Part shown: in pieces, positions 1 to 8,866 of the stretch
Numbering within the stretch: position 1 is the stretch's first letter
Layout: the number at the start of each line of letters is the position of its first letter
Source of the DNA: Spirogloea muscicola
Lineage: Eukaryota; Streptophyta; Zygnematophyceae; Spirogloeales; Spirogloeaceae
Direction: 5' to 3'
Assembly (NCBI GenBank): GCA_009602725.1
Contig: WELB01000094.1
Span: 113,232 to 146,527 of the forward strand
DNA: 33,296 bases
The notes under the pieces: generated by a model
Seen by the model: the letters and a program-made list of their open reading frames with translations, nothing else
What the model was told of the DNA's origin: nothing
Databases searched by the model: none
Made by a program: the position numbers and the translations under genes

Positions 1-181
1 CGCCGCGCGGGGCTGCGCGCGGCGCTCGGAGGCGGCTCCTCGCTGGCCTGCCTCCGTGCGCTTCCAGTGAGCGCCGCGGGCGCCGTGAGCGCCGCCCGCT
101 GCTGCTGGCCTCGGGAGCGACGGCGGCGGGCCACCCCACTCCAGCCTGCGGACCTGGGAGGCCCTTGCCGTCGCCCCGGCG

Positions 182-3100
182 ATGCCTGGCGCTGCATCCC
201 AGCGGCAAGCCAGCCGACGGCCACCGCCCGGCCGGTGTGCGGCACTCGCTTGCGGCCTGCCTCTGCGCGCGGGCGTGGCCGTCGCCGTGGCCCTCACCTG
301 CGCGCTGCTGGCCACGGGGTACAGCCTCGCCACCGTCACCCCGGGCTTCGCCGAGGTCGGCCACCCGCCCTCTCTCGCCCTGCCCCTATTCTTGCTGCCT
401 TCGCCACTACAGCGGATGGCCCCAGTTGCACGATGAGCCGAAGGGCAGCAGGAGACTTGAAGGCGGGGCTGAAACGATCACTCTGGTTACAGGCGCAGCA
501 AGGTGCTGGCTTGGCTGCTTTTGCCCGCGCCCCGGAGCGCTGAGTGTGGAGCTGACTGACAACCATGGCCCTTGCCTGGTGGTCTGCAGCACACGGACAA
601 GCTGCAGGGCCTGCTTGAAACGTTCAGAGCGGCCGTCGCGCAGGACCGTGACGGCGCGGACGAGGACGGCAGCTCCATTGAGCTGAATGGCAGCCGGTCG
701 CTGAGGGACGCGGCCGCGGCGCGTGTTGTGGAGGTGATGCCGGCTGCGCTGGTGCTTGGCAGCCAGCTCTGGGCCGACGGCGCCTCCGCATTGCCAGCCG
801 CGCGCCTGGACCCCTGCTGGAACCGGCACCTGAGACGTATGTCACTGTCCATCTCCCTGCAGGCTTGTCCGAGTGGCTCGATCTTGCCTTGTTGCACTGA
901 CTACATCAGTCTTGTGACAATGCTTGGCAGCCTGCAGCACAAGGACGACCGACCAAATGCTGCACTCGTCGATGCCGTTGGTACGGCAAAGACTGCCCTT
1001 TCTTGCCTGGCTAACTGTACCTTGTCCTGCTCACCACAGCAAAGGCGTCAAGATCCTGGGGCTACGTCACGCTGACCCTTGAAGGTGGTGTTGATGAGCA
1101 TCGAGTGCAGGTAATGTCCTTAGCTGGCCTCTGTGCTACTCCTGTTACCAGAGTCGAAGTGTCTTTGAGTTGATCATAGTGGTGTGGACCACCCTTAGCT
1201 GTGTAGGATGTGCACCAGCATGGGTTATTGCTACCTCATGAAGCTAGGGACAGCTGTTGGCCATGTGAGAGACCGTCTTGGTCACCAATCTCATAGAGTT
1301 GACGTGACCACTCTCAGGTTCCTTCTTTGCATGCTGTCAGATTGAGATCATGATACGATTGGCAATTGTGCGCAGATTGGAGATGCAGCTGCCATTGCCT
1401 ACCGCCTGAAGGCCACGCTCGTCTTGCCAACAGTCAAGGAGCCAGAAGGTCAACTACACAGGTCCGTGAGACTTTGTGCTTGAGGCTGCTGCTTAAGCTG
1501 CCTGCAGCTTCAGCATTGTCCAGCAACTCCAGGAGTGCCCGCTGCCTTGCTGTTGCTGGCTGTTAGTCTTTTGGAACTTAGCTGGTATTGTTACTTACTT
1601 GCATCAGCAGCTTCCAGGTAAGTTGCCCTCGCTTCTGTATTGGGCCGCTGCCCTGAGCCTCTGTGCCTTGAGAATGACCTTGTGAAGCAGGCTTGGCTGC
1701 AGGCACTTCGCAGACATTTATGATGCCCGGCATTTCATTGACAGCCTGGAGGGCATCCTTCGTGTGGTCGGCCGCCTACCGGCTCATGCGAGGGGCTCAA
1801 AGCCGGCTCTGCTCACGGTGCCAAGAAATACGCCAGCCGAGTATGTTGATAGCAAGATCCGTCCGGTGTTTGAGCGGAGCCGCATACTGCACCTTGAGGC
1901 CTTCAGTCTGAGCGATACGCACAGCCTGAGCGCTGGTGATGAGCTCCAGGCTGTCCGATGCCTCATCAACTATGAGGCGCTCAGATTCTCAGCATCAGTG
2001 GAGAAGATTGCCGAGCGCATGGTGGAGCGAATGCGAGAAGCGGCCGCAGAGGGCGGCGGGCGCTTCCTGGCAGTGGATCTGCGTACCCCCCCACCTCAGC
2101 TGCCAGGCTGCGAGGTGGCGAATGCTCAGCCCAACTTTGACATCCAGGAGGAGCACGTGCAGGCGCGGCTCCGGCTGCAGCGGCGGCATGACCGTGACTG
2201 CCCCATAGCGCCTGCCGACCTGACCAAGTTCCTCCACGCTCTGGGTTATCCGCCAGAGACAGCTATCTACCTCACTGTCCCGAGGTGGCACCCATCGCTC
2301 GACGTCCTCCGCCACGCATATCCCAACTGCCTCACCAAGGTACCATGCATGCAGCCACTTGAGAGGGCGGAGCAAAGGGCGCCATGTTCGAGTAGGCTCT
2401 AGGGGAAAGTCTAGCCAGTGAGACAATCGTTCTACATTCTGCTGTTGATTTCCACAACTATAGCCTTTTGTTGCCACTTCCTGTTGCAGGAGTACACTGT
2501 GCCGGTGAATGAAGAAGGGCAGCTTCTGCACGAGCAAAGCGTCACGGATATGGCCTTGGATTTCCTCGTCAGCTCGTCAAGCGACATCTTCATACCTGCC
2601 ACTCCTGGTCTTTTCCGGGAGGTCATAGTCGGGCAGAGGATGTTCCATGGTTCCAAGGTATCCTGCACCTAGCTCTTTGCGCATCTTCTGCGTTGTTACT
2701 CCTTTACTGTCCACTTTGAATCAGCAAATCTGATAGCAAAATGGAGTATCCCTCCTCGCATCCATTGCTACGACGTGGCTGGCTCACCCGATATCTCTTG
2801 CTACTTGATTGATTGCAGAAGATACTGCAGCCTGAGTCCATGTCGCTGTTCAATGAGAGTGAGATAGCTCCGAAGCAAGCTGCATCCCTGATTCGGGAGA
2901 TACACCTGCACAATAAGCGAGTCCTACAGAAAGGTGTTTCCTCAAATGCCACGGTGTACGATCATCCGCAGCACTTCTGCCTGTGCTCGAAGGTCGACAA
3001 GGAGCTAATGACAGACTACCATTCCAAGGCTCATTCTATCAGAGAACATACTCAACTCGGTGGTCACATGCCGTCAACTCGAACTCCAGTCAAGACTGCT

Positions 3101-3256
3101 GATCACAGAAAGCTCGCTGCAGGTGAGAAGATGGGAAGAAGCTCCCTGTCTGACAGTAACACAGAAGTAGGACGAAGAGCACCAGCAGAATCATACAAGA
3201 GAAGGAAGGGCCATGTAAGAGAACACGCTCTTACTCCCATGCAGGTGTCAGGTTAG
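182..3256 (+). CDS. Plant-type O-fucosyltransferase-like type II membrane protein (7 exons)
   Basis: Spliced model: 182-355, 590-836, 1040-1110, 1376-1461, 1703-2339, 2490-2657, 2819-3256; phases agree throughout and give 606 aa. Residues 30-46 form one hydrophobic segment after an Arg-rich N terminus, so a Golgi-type signal anchor is likely. Exons 3-4 give WGYVTLTLEGGVDEHR and then IGDAAAIAYRLKATLVLP, matching the GYL...GGLNQ..R and DAV..A..LNATLVLP blocks of the plant O-fucosyltransferase (GT106-like, old DUF246) family. Exon 5 continues with HFADIYDARHFIDSL, NYEALRF, FLAVDLR (R320) and CPIAPADLTKFLHALGY (from C359), all in family order; exon 6 holds the SSSSDIFIPATPG block. These enzymes use GDP-fucose or related donors on proteins or cell-wall glycans; the acceptor here is unknown. 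Odd: Asp318 replaces the usual His of the HLR motif, and GGLNQ is GGVDE. The weakest junction is the exon 1 donor (GAG|GTCGGC). Confidence 0.85.
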
Positions 3257-3373
3257 GAGGCACTCGAGTCCCTCACACCAGAAAGCAACCAATGACGAGG
3301 GCCGTCTGCTGCAGAGTGTCAGATAGGAAACCATCGCTCTTAGCTCAGAGTGCGAGACACCCAGATAATGGGC

Positions 3374-3378
3374 TGTAA
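3374..3378 (+). promoter_or_regulatory. TGTAA polyadenylation signal of the O-fucosyltransferase-like gene
   Basis: TGTAA lies 118 nt after the stop codon. This pentamer is the standard poly(A) signal in chlorophyte algae. Assignment rests on distance alone. Confidence 0.45.
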
Positions 3379-3841
3379 GAGTACAGATGTTCTGGACATG
3401 CCTTACGGGCAGCTGCGCTTGTATAGTTGTGTAGGTTAACAGCTTATAGCTCGATGCGATACTCTTGGTAGGACAATTGCTGCCACCTTTCAGAGCTCTT
3501 AGAGCTCTGATACAATGATCTAGCCATACAAACTGGTGGCTACCTGACAGGCAGTGGCATAGCTCAATAGTCCATCAGCCACAGGTGTCTGATGATGTCC
3601 AATTGTAGGAGGCATGCTTCGCCCATGGAAGCTACGCCTACCAACTTATCTCGCCCCTGTAGGGGTGAGACAGCATTCTTTGCTCTTGTTCATTCCTTCA
3701 TTGCGTAGGAATTTACAAAGCCTTAGAAGTGAGAAACAGCTCTTCCTATTTATGGCAATGGCTGTAATGTTCCAGCCCAGAAAAGATTGGACAGGGTCCA
3801 CTTGGCCGAAAGGCGTATAAACATTTCTAAGTGACTACGGC
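3379..3841. other. Intergenic, no gene seen
   Basis: Moderate-GC sequence without convincing coding potential or recognisable repeat. A second TGTAA occurs near 3762. The first retroelement-derived sequence starts at about 3842. Confidence 0.5.
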
Positions 3842-4290
3842 AAATGGGAGCCTAGTAGCCCCAAGTCAGCAGCCGCAAGTGGGAGTAACATACAGCTGGA
3901 TGAAGGTCACCCCGACAACATCCAGAAGTAGCAGCTGCCGAAGCGCCACCTGCCTGCAAGTGCACTACATGAGCCTGGGAATATGAAAAAGCGAAATTGG
4001 GCGAAAACGAGGGCGGGGCTGTGAAAAGCCAGCCCTGATAACGGGACAAGGTCCAAAGGGCCGAAAGGCGCTAAAAGCACACTTGCTATGCAAGTGGACT
4101 ATAGCGGATGGGAAAGGGGCTCTCCCAAAAGGGGCAAGGGCTGTGAACAGCCCCAGCCCGAAAAGATTGGACAAGGGCATGAGAGGTAAATAACCCCGAG
4201 TCAGCAGCCGCACGTCGGAGTAACTTGCAGCTAGAGAAGAGTCTCTCGGACGAACCCAGAAGTAGCAGCCAAAGCAAAAGAAATGTATAG
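3842..4290 (-). mobile_element. Two or more nested 3' fragments of the RLE non-LTR retrotransposon
   Basis: Read on the minus strand, 3985-3848 translates to an AG..SAAATSG segment followed by SHLRLLTWGY, the same C terminus as the fuller copy at 20246-21037. A second start of the same end lies at 4290-4193 (ALAATSGF..., then SDLRLLTRGY with shifts). Each is followed to the left by a hairpin tail (about 4009-4035 and 4135-4160). All are 5'-truncated and frameshifted. Confidence 0.7.
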
Positions 4291-4344
4291 AATGTATAAA
4301 CAGGTTGGAAGGCGCAAGGAGCTGTAAGAAAGTAAGCTCATCTG

Positions 4345-4960
4345 AAGGGGGCGGGGGCTGTTGAAAGCCAGCCCGAAAAGACTTGACAGGGTTTGTAGGG
4401 GCCGAAATGCGCTTATAGACATCTCTTAAGCAAGAAACATGTAGGATGACTACTTAGAAGGCCTAGGTAGTAAGCGCAAGTCAGAAAGAATTGCCGCCGG
4501 AAGGGAAGTGAGCTCTTCTTCCTCCTCCTCCTCGGCATCTCATTCTTCGGCTTTGGACATTGTCCATTCTTTTTGGGCTGGCTTTGCCCCTCTTTCTCTA
4601 TGGGCGAGCCTTCTTCCTCCGGAGGGGCGGGGGCTGTGAAAGAAAGTGGCTCTCCCCAAGAGTTGCCGCCAGAAGGAAGTGAGCTCTTCCTTCTAGCAAA
4701 AGAAAGAGGTGCCGAAAGAGGACTACACGACAAAACACGAGACGATGCAGAGAGGGAAGCTCGGTACCCGCAAGTGAGCAACATCAAGTCAGAGTCGCTC
4801 GCTGCAGGGAAAGAAAGTGCTCGCCCATTATTGAGGATAGGCGCTGGACAAGCCAGCCCATAAAAGAATGAACAGAGGCACTCCGTCGAGACCCAGAAGG
4901 GGGCAAGGGCTGGGATAAGCCAGCCCGATCAGAGTTGACAAGGTGCGAACAAGGTGCGAA
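4345..4960. mobile_element. Cluster of retrotransposon 3' tails in both orientations
   Basis: Hairpin tails (GGGCTGGCT ... AGCCAGCCC type) occur at about 4347-4375 (-), 4572-4590 (+), 4850-4870 (-) and 4905-4935 (-). ORF-end modules reading LLTCGY on the minus strand lie at about 4453-4485 and 4765-4805. The stretch 4490-4690 also holds an imperfect inverted pair around GCCGCCGGAAG...GTGAGCTCTTC. Individual boundaries cannot be set by eye. Confidence 0.6.
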
Positions 4961-5575
4961 GGTGCGAAGGGGCCGCACGGGGGGAAAGACTACCTCGCCG
5001 CCGCGGCTGGCTGCTTCGCAGGCGCCCGGGCGCTACCGCCCCCGCCCCGCGACAAGCAGCCCGACCCTCCCTCCTCCCACTACTTATCTTTGCCCCCATT
5101 TGGAGTGCCACTTCTTCTTATCGTCAGGAACCACCGTCAATATACGTCTGGCTGGCCTTCAATTCAATTCAACATGGTTGCCGAGCCAAAGTTGGAAAAT
5201 TTGGATAGTCAATCTGCTAGTGCTGCGATGCTGCCCGCCGAAAGTCTCGAGTACAGGTACAGCAGACCAACAATGAGCAATGGTTCACACGGGTGTGCTC
5301 TCCAAGTCAGCTCTTGGAAATTTTCATAGAGTGGTTCATCACACCATATGCACATGCGGATGTGACGAGATGTGGCCCAAGAGTCTAGTGCAGCATACAC
5401 TCAGGACTTGTGCTCGCTTGAAGGAGTCTTCTTTGGCCACCATGAAGTCCCTCCTTTCCAGTGCAGATCATCCAGATATTGAAGCTCAGTCCAAAGAAGC
5501 ATCAAGTACCAGTCACCTCGGCCTGTCAGTGGCTCTGGGAAAGAAAATTTCGTGTATTTGAAACAAACGTAGGCC
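4961..5575. other. Intergenic, no gene recognised
   Basis: A GC-rich block (4975-5095) is followed by sequence of ordinary composition. Several short open frames exist, but none shows a recognisable domain, a good start context or a splice pattern. Confidence 0.4.
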
Positions 5576-5770
5576 ACATGGCCAAGTACAAAGGCAAGCA
5601 CATCTTAAGATCTACATATCCTACAGCAAGTTGACCCGCTCAGTAACCACGGGTCAAAACATAGAAGTAAATAATCGATGCAATATTACTAGATGTCAGA
5701 TATGAAGCCCTTCTGCCACCAACTAGAGCTCGCCCAGCTTTCTGGTGCAAGGCATTAGCCTGAGCACGCT
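5576..5770 (-). mobile_element. Retrotransposon 3' fragment, second 3'UTR type
   Basis: Minus-strand translation of 5770-5640 gives ALHQKAGRALVGG ... YFYVLTRGY and a stop, aligning with ALHLRAGRALAAA ... LRLLTR of the copy at 20246-21037. The 3' flank (5640-5576) contains the block GGCCAAGTACAAAGGCAAGC, which recurs at 12486, 12655 (partial) and 21226. Same ORF end, different 3'UTR: a distinct subfamily. Confidence 0.7.
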
Positions 5771-6480
5771 GCAAACAGTCCGAAACTCGTCGTCGCAAGA
5801 ACGACAGATATGCAGCTGGCAAGCCCATCTCAGCCGGAAACACATCTGCACGTCGAGTGTAGCATAAATTGGCAATGATTTGAAGGAGAGTGTGGAAATG
5901 AGGACACAGACAGCAGCCAAAGATATCGATTGCCGCTGGCAGGAGCTGATCGCAGTGGGGGTTATCGGAGTAGTGCTGCATTTTTCTTTGTTCTGCACCG
6001 CCCACTGGGGAGTCCAAAGATTGTGCTCGACAGAGCAGCACTGCACTGACGCCACCGAACTTTATTCTACTTCATGCATATTGGCTGCTCAGCGCCGCAG
6101 AAGGAAGGCAACGGTTTTTCACACCCCTCACCTCGTAAAGCTGGCCGGAAGGACTGCGTTGCTGCAACCAGAATATCAGCTGCACACAGGCGCTTTTCCA
6201 ATGGCAGAGGTTGGAGTAGACTGACACACGGAGGAGTAGACTGACACATGGAGGTTGATAAGGGAGCTACGAGCATTGTGCAGACCAACTCTAGTGCCAG
6301 ACAAAGACAATAAAGTGGAGAGATTTCGGCATGATCTCAGAAGCGGCGCCAGTCTCTTTCCTTCATGGAGCCCGAGGGGCCGAAGCCCGGTGGACTCGGC
6401 AACGTACAAGGCCGGACAGATTGATAAGCGACCAGAAAAATTTCGCCAGGCAGCTGCGTAGCCGCTGCGCCCATTGAGTC
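5771..6480. other. Intergenic, no gene recognised
   Basis: No recognisable coding sequence. A short direct duplication around 6219-6252 (GGAGTAGACTGACACA occurs twice) is the only structure seen. If the minus-strand exon at 6558-6624 is real, part of this stretch could be its intron or later exons. Confidence 0.35.
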
Positions 6481-6557
6481 GATGGTCACGCCAGTGAGCA
6501 TTAAGAATAAGTGCTCGCCCATAGAGGATAGGGGCTCGGAAAGGCATTGGAGCTCAC

Positions 6558-6624
6558 CATTGAATGCGCCGCGGAGCGCAGCCAGGAGGAGCAGCAGCAG
6601 CGGCCAAGGGGCGGCGGCGGCCAT
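6558..6624 (-). CDS. Possible first exon encoding a signal peptide (partial gene)
   Basis: On the minus strand an ATG at 6624-6622 in the context GCCATGGCCGCC opens a reading frame that gives a run of Ala, Pro-Trp-Pro, six Leu, then AALRGAFN, a textbook signal peptide of about 20 residues. It is followed at once by GTGAGCT, a strong splice donor (intron from 6557 leftwards, phase 1). The sequence upstream of the ATG on that strand is pyrimidine-rich, like a 5' leader. Beyond the donor lies retroelement-derived sequence and I could not find exon 2, so the gene may be broken, or the match may be chance in GC-rich DNA. Product unknown. Confidence 0.3.
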
Positions 6625-6699
6625 GGCAGGCGGCAAGCGGGGGAGGGGGAAGCCGGGGAAGGGATAACATCTGAACGAGGTCTGGAAAGAACGGACCTT

Positions 6700-7160
6700 C
6701 TTTCGAATGTGAAGAGGGCGGGCTGGCTATGAACTTGCCAGCCCTAAAGAATTCGACAAGGTCCGGAAGGTCTCAAAGAGAGAAAGAAGGTCTCAATGGA
6801 ATGTACAAGGTCTGGAACGATGGGCCGCCGCGGGCCTTTCGTTTGCTTATCATGTTTGCCCCTTCACAGGATGGCTGCTTCCAAAGAGAACACGCTCTAC
6901 CAGTTGACGGTAACCAAAGGAAAGCCAGTGGTTCTCCCAAGGGGCTCTTGGATCTTGTCCTCTTTTTGAGCTGGCCTTTCTTAGCCCCTATTGTCTATGG
7001 GCGAGCAATTCTTAAAGAAAGGGGGCGAGGGCTGTGAACAGCTCTAGCTGCAGCCACTGGCTTTCGTCAGGGGGACCGCTCTGCGGCTGCCAGGGGGCTC
7101 TCAGTAACTGCGAGTTAGTAAAGTGCAAGTCAGGGTAGCTTGCAGGCGGATAGACGTCGC
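6700..7160. mobile_element. Retrotransposon 3' tails, both orientations
   Basis: Hairpin tails at about 6715-6750 (-) and 6962-6985 (+). At 7165-7090 the minus strand reads FRQGDVYPPASYPDL, then the usual ORF-end sequence and a stop, so a further 5'-truncated copy ends here. Confidence 0.6.
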
Positions 7161-7185
7161 CCTGACGGAACCGGAGGCTGCTAAT

Positions 7186-7560
7186 TTTTCGGTTCTGCGG
7201 CTCCTGACTCGTGGTTTCTATGTGATCCATCCTACCCAAGCTCTGATAAGAAGAAAATTGCTCGCCCACGGAGGGGCTGGGAGAGGCCAGCCCAAAAAGA
7301 ATGCGCAAGGTCCATAGCGCCAAAGGTGCTGAAAAGAAAAGCATACAGCTAGACACAAAACGACCGCAGAAGGAAGCTCAGTACCCATGAGTGGAGCAGC
7401 AGCACGTTCGAGTCTTCTTGCCCTGTGGGATACATACTGGGGAAGAAAGCGTGGCCAGATTGACTGGTGGCTGTGAGAGGCCACCCCAAAGGAATAGACA
7501 AAGTCTGAAGGAGCCGGATGGAGCAGAAAGCAAGGTATCAAGTGCTAAGACGGCAGTAAG
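7186..7560. mobile_element. Retrotransposon 3' fragments, opposite orientations
   Basis: 7186-7225 on the + strand reads LRLLTRGFYVIHP, close to LRLLTRNYCVIHP of the copy at 20246-21037. 7420-7240 on the minus strand carries the GGTACTGAG ORF end, a variable 3'UTR, and the hairpin tail (7268-7290). 7452-7510 is a tail variant (GGTGGCTGTGAGAGGCCACC) seen again near 16487 and, inverted, at 32724. Confidence 0.55.
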
Positions 7561-7564
7561 GGGA

Positions 7565-7975
7565 CTCTCAGTAATCCCTAGTCAGTAGATGCAAATCGAG
7601 TAGCTAGCAGGCGGATAGACGTCGCCCTGACGGAAGCCAGAGGCCGCCGCCAAAGCGCGGCCTGCACGCAAGTGAACCACGAAGGCAAGGGACCGCTGCA
7701 AAGAAATGGCCAAGCGCATCCGGAAGACCTGAGCGAGGGACCCGGCGACATGAAAGCCAGGCTGCTCGTGCTGCTGCCCGTGGCGGCGGGCCACTGCACG
7801 CCGCCGCGCATGGCGGTGAAGGAGGTCAAGCCATTTGGTCCAAAAGCTCCGTGGACGTCGACGGCAAGTGGGACAAGCTCGTCTCCCACTGGGTGATCCT
7901 AGTATTCCCGTTCCTTGACGCCCGCCGCTTGGCGGACTGCGTAGCCCGCCACCTCCGCCGAGCGTTTGAGAAGAA
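7565..7975 (-). mobile_element. Retrotransposon C-terminal (RLE) fragment
   Basis: Minus strand from about 7889 reads DELVPLAVDVHGAFG, then (after a frameshift) LAQVFRMRLAISLQRSLAF, HLRAGRALAAASGFRQGDV and the ORF end at about 7570-7610. These match, in order, DEFVPLAVDVHGALG, WAQVYWMRLSVSLQRSMAH and AGRALAAASGFRQGDI of the copy at 20246-21037. 5'-truncated, with at least one frameshift. Confidence 0.8.
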
Positions 7976-8373
7976 AATGCTCGCCCATTGAGGATAGGGG
8001 CTGGAAAAGCCAGCCCAAAAAAGAATGAACAAAGTACGTGAAGGCGGCCAGGGGAAGCGCCAAGAAAAGTAAGCACAAGAAGAAAAAAAGCAGCTACGAT
8101 TCACTCAGTAACTTCTGCTAAGCAGCCGCAGATCAGAGATGCTAGGCTCCTGGAAGTGGGTCCCTGGCCAGAGCCAGAGGCAGCTCCTGGAGTCAAAAGC
8201 AGTCAGTCGTAACCACGTTGGCAATGACTGGGAAGCAGCTCCGAAGCAGCTCGATACAGAGCCAAAGCCTGGGATCCAGGTCGGCCAGCCGTGCGGGCAG
8301 CCGGCCGCCGGGCCCGGCCGTCAGCGGCCGGCGCGGGCCGGCACGAGCCGGTCGGGGGCGGGGCCCTTTTTCT

Positions 8374-8672
8374 GACAAGGTCCGAAGAGAGAAGGCGCGC
8401 GGGGCGCATGAATTGAAAGGGAGGCCAATTCAAGCCAATACATTGTTCAGGCAGAGTCGAGTGCAGACTAAACAATGCTACATAATACGGAGACCTAACC
8501 GAAGGGGAAGAAAGGCAAGCGTCCGACAAGGTCCGACGAGAGAAAGGCGCGGAGCGCATGAAACAATGCAAGGGAGGCCGATTCAAGCCATTACATTGTT
8601 CAGGCAGGATATAGTGCAGGACAACCAAGGCTACTGTACACAAAACGGAGCCCAAAGCTAAGGTGCCTAAAG
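8374..8672. repeat. Tandem pair of a ~147-bp dispersed repeat
   Basis: Two consecutive units begin at about 8374 and 8521, each with GACAAGGTCCGA..GAGAAAGGCGC, GCGCATGAA, GGGAGGCC.ATTCAAGCC, TTACATTGTTCAGGCAG and GTGCAGAC/GACAACC. The same unit recurs singly at about 12324-12420, 12694-12750, 16631-16770 and 32640-32723 + 32831-32875. It often lies beside the hairpin tail of the retrotransposon, so it may be another 3'UTR type or a SINE that borrows that tail. Confidence 0.7.
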
Positions 8673-8833
8673 TAACCCATCTCTAACATGGTGACAGGGA
8701 CGACGGGGAAGAAGGGGCCGACAGCGCTTTCCCAAAGCTTGCCCCGTAGGATAAGTACAGTACTGGGAAGAAGCAGTTCCTTCAGTCCTCCGCGCGCCTT
8801 CTCAGTAGCCGCAGTCTTCCCTCTCTCCCCGAC

Positions 8834-8866
8834 GCCGCCGCCGCCGCTGCCGCCGCCGCCGCCGCC
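8834..8866 (+). repeat. (CCG)n tract abutting the DOMON gene start codon
   Basis: An almost uninterrupted CCG/GCC repeat runs directly into the start codon (GCCGCCATGG). Similar tracts abut the starts of the eEF1B and MED12 genes. Confidence 0.8.
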
